Shown piece after piece: positions 34,138-45,213 of a DNA stretch of 64,000 nt (its first letter is position 1; each line of letters begins with the position of its first letter). The notes beneath the pieces were generated by a model. That model was not told the origin of the DNA. It worked only from the letters and a program-made list of their open reading frames with translations, and searched no databases. The translations under genes and the position numbers were made by a program. The DNA lies in contig JAJTUP010000033.1 of the NCBI GenBank assembly GCA_021399435.1, positions 620,001 to 684,000 of the forward strand, given 5' to 3'. The stretch comes from Diaporthe sp. PMI_573 (taxonomy: Eukaryota > Ascomycota > Sordariomycetes > Diaporthales > Diaporthaceae).

Positions 34138-37100
34138 GCCTCGGCGGCGCCCACACAAAGTAGAAGCACGTCTTCGCCCTTCGAGAAGCGAGCCCAATCC
34201 GAGGTAGGCCAAGGCCAGAAGCAACAAAAGAACAAACAATTGTCCGACCCGGGCGCCGAGGGTGTGTGACAGAGACACCGGCCGATTCGGCTGCTAACCG
34301 GATGGGATGCCACTCCCGTTGCCATGGCTGGCCTCGATATTGCCAGCTTGGGTGCTTGGGTGGGTGGCACAAGATCGCAGAGGCGGGTGAGCACCACATC
34401 AGATTGTCTCAGATGACTGTGGTCTTTTGCAGATGCCACGACTGGCGTGCCCCGTCCATTCCTCGCCCACTGACGGGGAGTGTGCCCTCCGTGGCGCCGG
34501 GGCCATGTTCAGGCACGCAGGCACGGCGGTCAGGCTAACGGGAACATTTCTTGTGTCTTGCTCTCCCTTGTTGCTACTGTCGGGACAGGTACCGGTGCTC
34601 TGGGAGCCAGGGCTTGCACTGCACAGGACTGTGAGACAATAAGCACTCTTCAGCCTTACCAATGCGGGAGTTGGCCGTCTACTGCTGCCGGCACTGGCTG
34701 TTGTTTCACCCACTGGCACTGTCACTTGACCTGCAACTGGCTCAGTCAACCACACAAGAAGCATCGGCAAAGCTGACCAGTGGGCAATTTTTCTTGCTTC
34801 TTGCCCTCTGCATGGTCCTTTGGGGTTACACAGGCAGCAAAGCATATTACACAACCCCCGTTCCGGCCTTGCCGTTCAGGAAGGGAAGGTGACACGAGAC
34901 TTGCCCGCAGCGAGGCAGGCCCAACGTTCCCCGGTGGTGTCATTTGTTTTCACGAGAATGTCTGGCGCCGTCGCGGTCGTGGCTTCCACGCAGGGAAGGA
35001 CCCGGTGCTTTGTCTTTTGGCAAGTGAAGCTATCGTCGCCTGGGATGTCCGCCTCCGAACCTAGCAAATCTGGCTGACTGGCTGAACTCCAAGTGGACAC
35101 GCCGCCCGTCCCTTTGTGCCCGGATCTCTGGATGCCGCTGCCGATCTGTTTCTGCTTCTACCTTTTTGGTTATAGTCACGATGTACTCATGATGATCGAT
35201 GATGACCGACTCGGTTTCCGCCAATTTCTCCCGTCAGGTCTTCATACGATTCGCATGTAGATATGTCATGTTCACAGCGAAATCGTGCCGACGTTGCCCG
35301 TGTCACTTACAGCCACGCGGCCTGAGGCGTGCAGATATCGCCGTTCGAGGGCCTCGACTTGTTGTTCCAAGTCGGCTCCCTGTAGCTTGCCAAAGGACCA
35401 TATCTCACCGTATAGAACGAGATGATTCAGAGGACAGCTGGCTGCTGGAAACGATGAGTCTAGATTCCCTCACGACACTAACCGTCAGCTTGTCCCGACT
35501 GAAAAGCCCGCCTGTAGTAATGTTAAGTCTTTGAGGACATGTTCTAGCGCATCTCCTCCTTGCATATGCCTCCCGCAAGGTCTGGCCAAGAACGGGGGGA
35601 CCTTGCGGCGCACTGTTATCAGTGCAAGTCGTCTGTAGCGGCCCAAGAGCTCAGGCTTGGATGCCCCCAGCAGCTGGCTTGCCTTCCTGCCGGCTCCCAC
35701 CCACGGGGACGAGGACGGGCTACATGCAGACATATTTTGACAACTTCTAATAGATACAGACCATGACTGGTCTCCAATGCGGTGTAGATGAGATTCTCGG
35801 TGTCTTCCTTCCCGCGGAACTTCCGCGGTGAATTCCAAGTTCCCAATTACCCTCAGGTGATGTCCCCATCAACATCTAGCGAGTCGACGCGAGAGGGCAT
35901 AGCTATAATAGAATTCATGGCAGAGTATGTGATGCCCAAGCCATGATTAGCCGTCCCCATCACCAAGCGCTGTAGCACTTTGCTATAGCCCGATGAGCCG
36001 GGTCCCACCCACAGGTGCCTGGAATTCGTTGTCACGGCGGTACTGTACTCCATGGTCGTCGTGATGGTCGGTACTCATCTGCTGGTGCCTTGTTAACGAG
36101 TGGTGACTGGAAAAGCCGCAGCACACGATGATCACTCTACTCTGGTCGACTGTCACGCAGTCCTTGACGAGGGCTACCCTGACGATTTTCGGTTCAACCA
36201 GCATTTGCTTTTTGATCTATCGGTTGCTAAAGATGGAAAATCGTCAGGTACGACATTCCCTGCCTCAGTCAGCTGTCAGTGTCTCAGTGTGGATGTCTGG
36301 GACACAAGATATCGCCCACGACGCCATGCGGCCACCTCGCCCGCCGAGACTCTGTCAAGTCGGCATGCTGCAAGTTACCCGTCGTGCTCGATCCTGGCTG
36401 AGAGACCAGCCAGGCATTTCTCAATAATGAAGCGTGGCGAATAGACACTGAGGTCCTCGGGCACCCCTGGTCGACGAGCCGCGTCGTGTGCACCCCTGCT
36501 TGGCCACCTCGCACAGCCGAGAACGATCATCGTGACCGTTCGCCGCAGGACTGTTTCCGCACACGGAGTACAATGGCGACGCAGACGGCAGAACTCTCAT
36601 CCCGCGCTCGAATGCACACGCCCCTCCCCATCCCTCCCCCCCCCTGTCCTCGCCCTCGAAGCCAGGCCATGAGGCCAGATCCGGCCCACACTCGCCTGGG
36701 CCAGAGAGAAGCTATCTGCAACCACCATCCGCCGTGCAGGCAGGTTGAGTGCCACCCGCATGGGCAGGATCTGTTTCAGGACAGAATATGTTGACTCTTG
36801 GGCAACGGCCAGGCATTTCGTGCATGCAGCAGCTGCTCTCGAGCTCTTTGCATCTGCAAGTGCCGCCTCGCAGTGCGTGATCCTCCTCAACCTTAGGTCC
36901 TTTTTGTGTTCCTGTTTCAGGTCAAGTGAAGGGCTCCCCAGAGCTCGAGGACTGCCCCATGGTGCTGCCGACCGGCCGTTGATCAACACTGCATAGCCAA
37001 TTTGGCGAGACCGTATTCTTGAAAAGGTTGCTCTCGTGATCCTCCAGCGCGGTCTGGATCGCCACTGTAGGGGCGCAGTCGGCCCATGATTTTCCACGCA

Positions 37101-39538
37101 TGGGCAATACATACAGGGTAATGAACATCTGCAAGCGGTCCAGTGTTATCTACTGACCTGCCTGTATCAGGAGGGTATGCCTCGGTTGCTCCGCCCAGAA
37201 TAGCCAGCGGCTCGAACAGACCCAGCAGGTGTCGAGATCCTCAGACGAGGCATCCAGGCATCGTGCCTCTAGGCCCACAACGCGATCGTCACAGCCATAT
37301 GTGAAGCCACGAATCTGTCTGTGTATGCCGGGCGAAGCGGCCATAATTAGAAATATTGCACCCCTGCCGCCAGGCGTTAAAGACAGCCGCCGTTGACGCG
37401 ACCGCCACCTCCATGATCTCAGGCAGGCGGATTCGCCGTGGGGTTCGCGCAAACCACTTGGACGCAAGCACCTTAGCCTGGTGGGTAGACAGCCAGGTCG
37501 GCCGGCCGCGTCGAGAGGGCGGCCGTTCCTGGGCTGCCCTAGCCCAGGAGCAAGGTCGATGCCGGCGAAGCCACGAGAGGGAGAGCCTCGGCGGTGGCCG
37601 CCCGCCACCAGCATTAGCACTACTGGGCGTTCTTGAGCCTTGGTCACCGGGAAGAACTGTGGAATGCCCGTCCCTGGGCGAAGGATTTGCCGCGATACGG
37701 GGATGGGTGGAGGGGTTGTTTCCAGGCAACAGAATAAAAGAGCTCCCAATAGGCGCGAGTTAGACGCATTGGGGGCATTGGGACGTGGGTTGAAGTTGAG
37801 GCTGCCCTCGGTCACGCAGGGGAGACGGGAGGATGAGGCAGTGCTGCACCCGTAGCCGGGAAGGGTGCAAGCAGACAGACACTCGGCCTCTGTGCAGGAA
37901 CCCTGCAGTAGGATCCGCGGGCAAATGATGATGGCATCAAATTTCCAAAAACAACATGGGGAAATAATCGGTATCAGTGTCGCAGTGGCGTTCATTATCC
38001 GACTGTAATCACAGCCCGACGAGGGTGGTCGTCCCAAACGGCGATTGCCCCCTAGCCCCCTTGGCCCGTTCCAAGTTCGCACTGCATCGTGTTGGGAACA
38101 GGAAGTCACCATATGAGGGTAAATCACACTGCGGAGGTGTGGGTGCATCCCATTCCCGTCTGTAGTTCAACTCATCGCTGCTCTTGTCGGCGACGGGTCA
38201 CGTTGGATCCTGGGCCAGGCTGCCAGCTTGAGACATACGCGAGCGGGGGATCATCCAATTTTACACGAGGGAGCTCTCACCCCAGGGACCGCTGGTCTTT
38301 TCTGCTTGCTGGGGCCTATCTTCTCGCTGCCGGGCACCAAAGGTCTATGCCAGCAGAGAGGAACTGTGTTGCAGGGCCAAATTTGTATCCAACAGATCTG
38401 CCTATCAGCCATCCCAGGACCGCAGTGGTCCTCACAAGTGCGATTCTGATCAATCGGCTCGAGAGGATTTGGGTTCGTTCATGAGGGCTGTGATCCATAT
38501 GGAGCCCTCCACGATCGCAAGGCAGACTGCCCGATGATTCCAGGAAAACAGAGCGATGTGTCTGACACTCGTGTTAAATTCCAGAGACTCCACTCCCATC
38601 TAGCCGGCGCGATGTGAGGCTCCTTGTAGCGGGTGCTCCAGCCGATTGACCAAATGATGCCTCGTCTCCCATCGTTACATCTTTGACCGCCTCGAGGTGT
38701 GGCTCCTGGCGAGCTCATCAGCATTCGAAACTCTCCCGGCTGTCATGAGTTCCGGACTCCCAAGAAGCCTTCTTCGGGCTCGTTTGTCTCACATGAATCG
38801 ATGTTCAGTTCATGTATCGCTCAGTCATCTCTTTCGCGCCGGGCGTCCCATTGTGTCCAAAAGTAGAGGGGCTGCCGCATAATCGAGGAGAAGCCTGTCG
38901 ACTCTCCGTACATCAGCGCTTTTCCTGTAACATGGGACCCGGGAGCGTGAGCATGGGCCCGGCCCCCTTGTCCTGCCGTCGTTTGGCCAGGTGCAGAGGG
39001 GTGTTCCTTGTGCCGGACGCATCACCCAAAAAGACCTTTGTGAGTGCGAAGCCTGCCCGGATGGCAACAGCGCCCTGGGATTCTCCATCCGAGACTTGAA
39101 GACGTGTGTCTGACGAGATGGCGACTGCTGAGTTGGCTTGGCTGGGGCGATTCATCCCGCCGGTGCGGGTACGCCGAGCCTCGCGGCCCCTCTCACAATG
39201 GTGTTTGTGAGACTGGATCGGCGGTACACACCAGATGTGCCTGCTCGGTTTCTCCAGCAATGACTGACTGCTTGGGTGGAAGACGGTGAGGTCGAGGTTG
39301 CGGCTGGCCCAGGGTTAGGACTTGGCCATGCCTGGCCAGCAATCGCCGTTATCGGCCAGCGGGACGCCGGGTTGCCCTGACTAAAACGAATGGCAACTAC
39401 TCCGGGACGGCATTGCCTGTGATAGCCGGCAGTACACGAGCGTCGGGGACAAGGAGGGCCTGGAATGGGTTTCGGTTTCCATTCTCCCTTCTTCCTTCCT
39501 TTCTTTCCCCGAGGCCACGAGCACACCAATCGGACAGC

Positions 39539-40963
39539 ATGAGGAGAATAGCATCAGTTTTGAGGCCCCACGCCCGCCTCAGCGCAAAGGCTGGCGTTGG
39601 CAGCTCGCCTTCCGTGTCGCGCCGCGCCCTGTCCTCGTCCTCGTCCTCGTCCCCGTCCTCGTCGCCGCCCTCGCCACTGCTGGCCGGCTCGCCGTGCGCT
39701 CTGCACTCCGCAGCCAACGGGCCAAGGGGGACCGCCTCCTTCCGCCCGCCAGGCCGCAGGGGCTACTCGTCTGAGCCTCCTCTCCGGGAGACCGCCCTGT
39801 ACCATCTTCACCTGGCCCACGGCGCAAAGATGGTCCCCTTCGGCGGCTTCCAGATGCCCGTCCAGTACTCTGGCCTCTCCGTCTCCGAGTCACACAGGTT
39901 CACCCGCACCAACGCCTCGCTCTTCGATGTCTCGCACATGGTGCAGCGCATCTTTAGCGGCCCGGATGCCGCCGCCTTCCTGCAGAGGGTCACCCCCTCG
40001 AACCTTGACACCCTGCCCGTGAACAAGAGCACCCTGTCCGCTCTCCTACACCCCGAGACCGGCGCCATCGTCGACGACACCGTCATCACCAAGCTGGCCC
40101 CCGACAGCTTCTATGTCGTCACCAACGCCGCCTGCCGCGACAAGGACGACGCGTACCTGGCCGCCCAGCTCGCCTCCTTCCGCGGCCGCGTCCACCACGA
40201 GAAGCAGGACGACAAGGGGCTCATCGCGCTGCAGGGCCCGCTGAGCGCCGCCATCCTCGACTCCGTGCTCGTGGACCCCGGGGCCGTGGCCCTGGCGAAG
40301 CTGTACTTTGGCTCTTGCACCACGGCCAGGATCAGGCTGCCGGGCATTGGCGTGTCCAGCCCCGTGCTGATCAGCCGCGGGGGCTACACCGGCGAGGATG
40401 GCTTCGAAATCTCGGTCCCTTCTGCCCAACAGACCGTGGCTGTGACGGAGGCGCTGCTGGCCGTCGGCCCGGAGAAGCTCCAGTTCGCGGGCCTGGGCGC
40501 GAGGGACAGTCTGAGGCTGGAGGCGGGCATGTGCCTGTACGGGCACGACCTGGATGACACAACCACCCCCGTCGAGGGAGGTCTGGCTTGGATCATCCCA
40601 AAGGAGCGGAGGGGCGCCGACGCGGGCTACCACGGCGCCGAGCTCATCTCCAAGCAGCTCGTCCTCAAGAGCAAGGGTGGCCTGGGTGTCGAGAGGAGGA
40701 GGATCGGGTTCGTGGTCGACGGCGCGCCCGCGAGGGAGGGCGCCGAGATTGTGAGCAAGGAGGGCGACAAGATTGGCAAGGTCACGAGCGGGTGCCCGAG
40801 CCCCACGCTGGGTAAGAACATTGCCATGGGCTATGTCAAGGACGGATTCCACAAGTCGGGCACAGAGGTTGATGTTGTCGTGAGAGGAAGAAAACGCAAG
40901 GCCACGGTGACCAAGATGCCATTTGTGGAGACAAAGTATTGGAAGGGCACAGCTCCCGCATAA
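39539..40963 (+). CDS. GCV1: Glycine cleavage system T protein, mitochondrial aminomethyltransferase
   Basis: Single exon, 474 residues. It transfers the methylene group from the H-protein-bound aminomethyl intermediate to tetrahydrofolate, releasing ammonia, in mitochondrial glycine catabolism. The ATG at 39539 (MRRIASVLRPHARLSAKAG) starts an Arg/Ser-rich presequence containing a serine tract coded by TCC/TCG repeats. The mature enzyme begins near residue 82 (LRETALYHLHLAHGAKMVPFGGFQMPVQYSG, N-terminal folate-binding part). Further family blocks are FDVSHMVQ, ISRGGYTGEDGFEIS, the LGARDSLRLEAGMCLYGHDL stretch with the conserved Arg and Asp, RRIGFVVDG, and GCPSPTLGKNIAMGYV near the C-terminus. 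It is longer than the roughly 400-residue yeast and human enzymes because of the presequence. The large - strand frame across this gene (40046-41047) is a codon-bias shadow. In fungi, glycine levels regulate the system; no site is claimed here. Confidence 0.95.
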   Translation: MRRIASVLRPHARLSAKAGVGSSPSVSRRALSSSSSSSPSSSPPSPLLAGSPCALHSAANGPRGTASFRPPGRRGYSSEPPLRETALYHLHLAHGAKMVPFGGFQMPVQYSGLSVSESHRFTRTNASLFDVSHMVQRIFSGPDAAAFLQRVTPSNLDTLPVNKSTLSALLHPETGAIVDDTVITKLAPDSFYVVTNAACRDKDDAYLAAQLASFRGRVHHEKQDDKGLIALQGPLSAAILDSVLVDPGAVALAKLYFGSCTTARIRLPGIGVSSPVLISRGGYTGEDGFEISVPSAQQTVAVTEALLAVGPEKLQFAGLGARDSLRLEAGMCLYGHDLDDTTTPVEGGLAWIIPKERRGADAGYHGAELISKQLVLKSKGGLGVERRRIGFVVDGAPAREGAEIVSKEGDKIGKVTSGCPSPTLGKNIAMGYVKDGFHKSGTEVDVVVRGRKRKATVTKMPFVETKYWKGTAPA

Positions 40964-42333
40964 AAATGAGTTTTCTCGGCGTTGTAGGACAACTTCAACA
41001 GCGGCGGAGGTATTGGGGGAAAGGCTGGGATGGGACACCCACAGCATTCAACAAGAGGTTATGTAGATGTGGTCGTCTGCTCACGATAGGGAGTCGAAAT
41101 CTGGTCGAGATAACCGGAAAAAGGCCATAGCATTGAACTGTCTGTCGACCACGCCGTTTTCGGTCTTGTTTCCGTTGTTGCATATGCCCCGTTCAGCAGC
41201 CCTCTGCATACACTCGTCTTTTGGCGGCGACTTGGTGCTATTGTGCTTTAAAGTGCCTCATTGGACGGTCGTAAGCACCCAACAAACAGTATATACAAGC
41301 TTGGCTCGGGTGTCTGCTACGCGGCCACGGCATCTGCGTGCTACACCAGTGATATTAGGCCTGGGGTGTTACAATGTCCACGGCTACGACATGTTTGGAA
41401 GACTGAGAAACCTCACCTAGAATAATTTCCTACAAAGCAACAGTTCATTGCATAAAACAACTTCTATATGTATTCTACCAAAATAGTTATAAGTATTTAA
41501 GAAACAATTTATCCCATATAGACCTGTAAAGGTGTGTGGATCCCTACAATAATGTTTCAATATTCTTTCTACAGCGCAAAGGGGAAGTACACCACAAGGG
41601 GCACCGTAATGATCTTTTTACATTCCTGGAGAACGTGGCCGTGTGTGTCCTTGTAATAGTGCATGTATGTGATTCATCCTGTGGACAACAAGGACAATTG
41701 TGCCAAGTAACAATATAGTCTTCATATACGGCATGGTCCAAGTTCAATACCTACCCTTGTTTCATAGTGCGCTCTAACCCAAATACTAATAGCAAACAAT
41801 AAACCTATCGTGTCCAACGGGAGTGGACAGTTCGCGTAAGAAATTGCATCTTGATGCGTAAAATCTTCACATGCTGTTATGGAATCTCATGTGCGACTGG
41901 CACTGCTCGCCTCAACATCCCCAGAACACCCCAAAGAGGCCAGGATTCTGTATGAAAGAGTGAACCTTGCTAGGTGAAAAGGGCGGCCGCGGATCCGTGG
42001 ACCAGACCAAAATGGGAGTGTTCTTTTCGCCTGCTCACCTCACAGTGCAAGCATGACCAAGAACACATCAGCCCATCGTTGTTGCAACGTAGGCTAGGCG
42101 ATCAAGAACCAACCCCAGTGCACCTCGGCTCGCCAGCGTCATCATAGATGGCACGAGAAGCAGGAAATATTCTCGATGGTTCGTGTACGTGATACGTTAC
42201 CAAAACGGTCCACCAACGGCATTAGAACGAACAACGTCAGAATACAAATGCAATGCTTCGTACAATTTCTCATATGCTACCGATTTTCCCATCTACCACT
42301 CCACCGCTGCGCAATCGCCGTTGGAGCCGACCC
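40964..42333. other. Intergenic region between convergent GCV1 and VMA13, with an AT-rich island
   Basis: The 3'UTRs of both genes flank an AT-rich block from about 41400 to 41900, visibly poorer in GC than anything nearby and rich in TA steps. A NotI-type word (GCGGCCGC, 41983-41990) directly abuts a BamHI-type word (GGATCC, 41991-41996). No coding frame or RNA gene is supported. Confidence 0.45.
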
Positions 42334-43945
42334 TCACTTGTCGTTGTTCTCGAAGCTGTACTTGAGCCACCCGCCCAGCGCCCTCAGACTCTCCCACCTC
42401 ACGTTCTCGTCCGCCTCGCCCATGAGCTGCATGACCCTCGTCTTGAGGCCGAGCTTCTCCAGCGTGCCGCGCCGCTCGGGCACCTCGCGGACGAGGCTAC
42501 CGACGTCGTTGCAGGCGATGGCCAGGACGGCCTTGTCGTTGTCCCACGGCTTGGTCATGATCTCGGCCAGCTTCTTGAGCAGCTCTCCGTTCTCGTAGTC
42601 GATGATCTTGCGCGCGTTTTCCGCCCAGAACACCGTGCTCTTGTGCGGCGGGGACCACCGCAGGTGGCCCGACTGCACCTCGGCCACGTACTCGTCGAAC
42701 GTCGTCTTGGTCTTGGTGTACTCCTCCAGCAGCTCCTTGAGCGCCGCAAGCTCCTCCTGCAGGTCCGGGTCCGTCAGGTGGCGCGTGCTGAGGTTCTGCA
42801 GCAGCGCCGGCAGGCGCACCAGCACCGCCTGTGGGAGGAGGGTCTTCTGGTTGGTGCGCAGGAGGTTGTAGAGCGTGGAGACGAGGAGACGGGTCGTCTT
42901 CTCCTTGGGGGACAGGCGAAGGAGCTGTGTGTAGAGAAGGACGATGTCATACTCGCTGTGACATGTCAGCACCGCTTGTCCGGAACATCATCACCATCAT
43001 AACACATGCAGGCAGCAAGGTCTGCTTGGTGGCCGTGGCTTACTCGTTCAAGTCATCTCCAACCTCCTCGCCCTCGAAGCTCAGCTGCCAGAGAACAAGC
43101 AGCACATGGTAAAGTAACTGCAGGCCAACACCACCGCCCAACGAGCCGTCGGACTCGGTGCCCCTGGAAATGCCCGTGGTGCCACTCCACAGGCTCGCAG
43201 ATACGTCACCATTAGAAACACCACAGGCCTTCTGTAGTATCTCTATCAGCGGCGCAACGGTCTCGCTACGCTGGGCCCAGAACTGGTTCCGGGACGCACT
43301 CCCGTAGAGCAAGGAGGAGTATTCGAGCACGCCGATATCCTGCAGCCCGGCGTCCGAGTTCTTGGTCAGGGAGGACAGGTAGCTGAAAAGGTGTGGCAGG
43401 GCCTTCTTGACAGTCGCCGCGGACTCGTCTCGAGAGCTGGCCATCAGGCTGGTCAGGACGGTGGAGGTGAGGAGGGGTATGGGGTCTTCGGAGCTGGAGG
43501 AGTGTGCGAGGAGCGGGAGGAAGTGCTTGTATGGGTCACCGTTCTTGAAAAGGGCTTTCGACAGAGAGGGGACGCCTGTGAGCAACCAGTCAAGTTAGTA
43601 GCTGCAAGATCCCCAGACGGTTTGCGAGGGCGCATGCAGGTCCAACGTACTGTCGAGAAGGTCGCTCAGCAGGACCAAGATGTACTGCACGACCTCTGTC
43701 CTCTTCCGCGCCAGCTCCAGCACGCTGGGCTTGCCCTCCTCGCCGACGAACAGTATCCGGTACCCATCGAGATCGCCTTCGACAGTCTGTGCGCGTGCCT
43801 CCTTCTTCGCCCGCTCGACGGCCTTGATCTTGGCTAATTGGTCCTCCGTCAGGGTGCCAGCCCGCACCGCGCCCTCCCAGGGGATCGGCCGTTGGCGGAT
43901 GTTGTTTTGCAGAGAGGCGAGGTATGTTGGTGGGTCCAGCGACAT
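42334..43945 (-). CDS. VMA13: V-type proton ATPase subunit H
   Basis: Three exons: 43945-43651, 43575-43044, 42955-42334 (introns 75 and 88 nt, with a CTAAC branch in the first and GTAAGC donor in the second), giving 482 residues, close to the 478 of yeast Vma13. Joins restore conserved text across both splices: …LLSDLLDS|VPSLSKAL… and …GEEVGDDLND|EYDIVLLYTQLLRLSPKEKTTRLL. Subunit H sits at the V1-Vo interface on the cytosolic face of vacuole and endosome membranes. It activates ATP hydrolysis in the holoenzyme and silences free V1. The fold is all-helical: an N-terminal HEAT/ARM-like domain (residues 1 to about 350) and a C-terminal domain containing WENARKIIDYENGELLKKL and VRWESLRALGGWLKYSFENNDK. 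The ATG at 43945 (MSLDPPTYLASLQNNIRQRPIPWEG) matches the family start; the upstream open stretch is leader. Confidence 0.93.
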
Positions 43946-45213
43946 GTTTCCTCTGGTTTGATGAGAATAGTCGTCGGTTGAGGGCTGCAACGCGAAAGGG
44001 GAGGAGGTCGTCAGAGGCTGGGAGGATGAGCTGGGGGGGCTCGAGCTGGTTGCTGCAGGAATCGGGCTGTCGTCACGGCGAGCGTCGAGGAGCGTCGAGG
44101 TCGTGGTTGCGGCCGAGGAGCTGGAGCTGGAGAGCACGATTACGGAATGACATGGGCCATCAGCTGGCTTGCATTGCACCTAGCCTGGCGGGCGCTACCT
44201 TGGTACCCATGTCGAGCTGGTAGCACCGCCCAGGCAGCGCAGTAGCCCACTAACAACTTCTGGTTGGCTGTGGGCCTGGTTTCAGTACGTACCAAGCCAG
44301 CAATCAACCACCACCACACCCCCTCCCCCACCAGCTCTAGGCCTACTCCGAGTCAGGAGAAATCGGCATTGGCAGGCGTTGTGTTGCAAAGCTCCTGTTT
44401 GAGCTCAGGTGCATTCATTCATTATTCTTCCAGATCATGCCTTGTCATCTATCCACTGCACGGGTATATATATCCACATGTCTCGTCTCATAACGTGGTG
44501 CCGAGTTGGTTCATCGTACAACACCGTCTCTTCTCATATCCGTCCATTCATCCATCCCATCTGGCCACATCGTCCGTAAGCTCTTGTAGCCGTCATTACC
44601 ATGCTCTGCAGCCCGACCGGTCCGACCTACTCATAACCAGATTCCTTCGTGATTCCTTTCCCTTCGTCTCGTCGTTCGTCATCCCGCCAACCCGCCCTCA
44701 TGTCTCGTCGCCCAGACTATTGTATCGAGGAGAAGGGAACAGATGCCAAACGTCTCCTCCACTGTGTTTATCCTTCTTGTTCCTTCCATAAACGCCGAGC
44801 AGTGTGTTCTCGAAGAAAAGTCCAACCAGAAAGAAGAAGAAAAAGATGCAAACAGGGGTGGGGGGTGGGGAGGGCTTGAAGATTAGTGATATATACCAAG
44901 AAACTCCAGCCCGCTGACCTAACAGCGGCCTGGGTTGTATCCATGCAAAGCTTTGCGGATGTTTGGCAGCCATTAGGCGTGTAATTCCTTCATGTGGGTT
45001 GGGTATTTGATCTGATGAATTGTACACTTGGGGGGGCCCTCAAGGGTTTTGTTGTGCTTGTGCCTCTCTGGTAAGAGGTTCGGGTCGCTCTCGGGAGGAG
45101 AGGACGGACACTTTTGGTGGCTGTTGACAAAGGAAACAGGAGATACACGATTTTTTATCTATCGAAAAGGGGGAAACAGGGGCAGCCCTAGAAGGCGGCC
45201 GCCATTTCTTTCA
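43946..45213. other. Intergenic region: VMA13 promoter and downstream flank of the next gene
   Basis: It includes the VMA13 5' region (purine/GTC-rich, about 43980-44150) and the 3' flank of the membrane-protein gene. A pyrimidine-rich stretch spans about 44480-44700. No extra gene or repeat array is recognised. Confidence 0.45.

Larger units (their letters stand above)
19858..39538. other. 19.7-kb gene-poor region upstream of the C2H2 regulator
   Basis: No frame here carries a recognisable domain. The longest open frames (27279-28607 and 37150-38148, both -) have non-protein-like composition. The first part must contain the regulator's promoter and 5'UTR. Simple repeats sit at 20526, 20773, 23179, 28035, 30493 and 34093. 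Exact copies of the TACTGTGTA/TACACAGTA word are at 25968, 30711 and 33370. GC remains close to the window norm, with no clear AT-rich block. A 62-codon frame at 22040-22228 could encode a small secreted peptide (separate entry). Confidence 0.5.

Noticed and set aside
37150..38148. 332-codon ATG-started frame on the - strand
   Set aside because: No domain, erratic Cys/Arg/Pro content and no matching splice neighbours; not reported as a gene.
40046..41047. 333-codon frame on the - strand across GCV1
   Set aside because: It lies fully antisense to a well-conserved enzyme and arises from its GC-rich third positions; residues are Leu/Val/Gly/Asp-biased with no motif.
43946..44179. N-terminal extension of VMA13
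   Set aside because: The upstream in-frame stretch is Ser/Thr/Pro low-complexity, while MSLDPPTYLASLQNN matches the family start; the extension is treated as leader.
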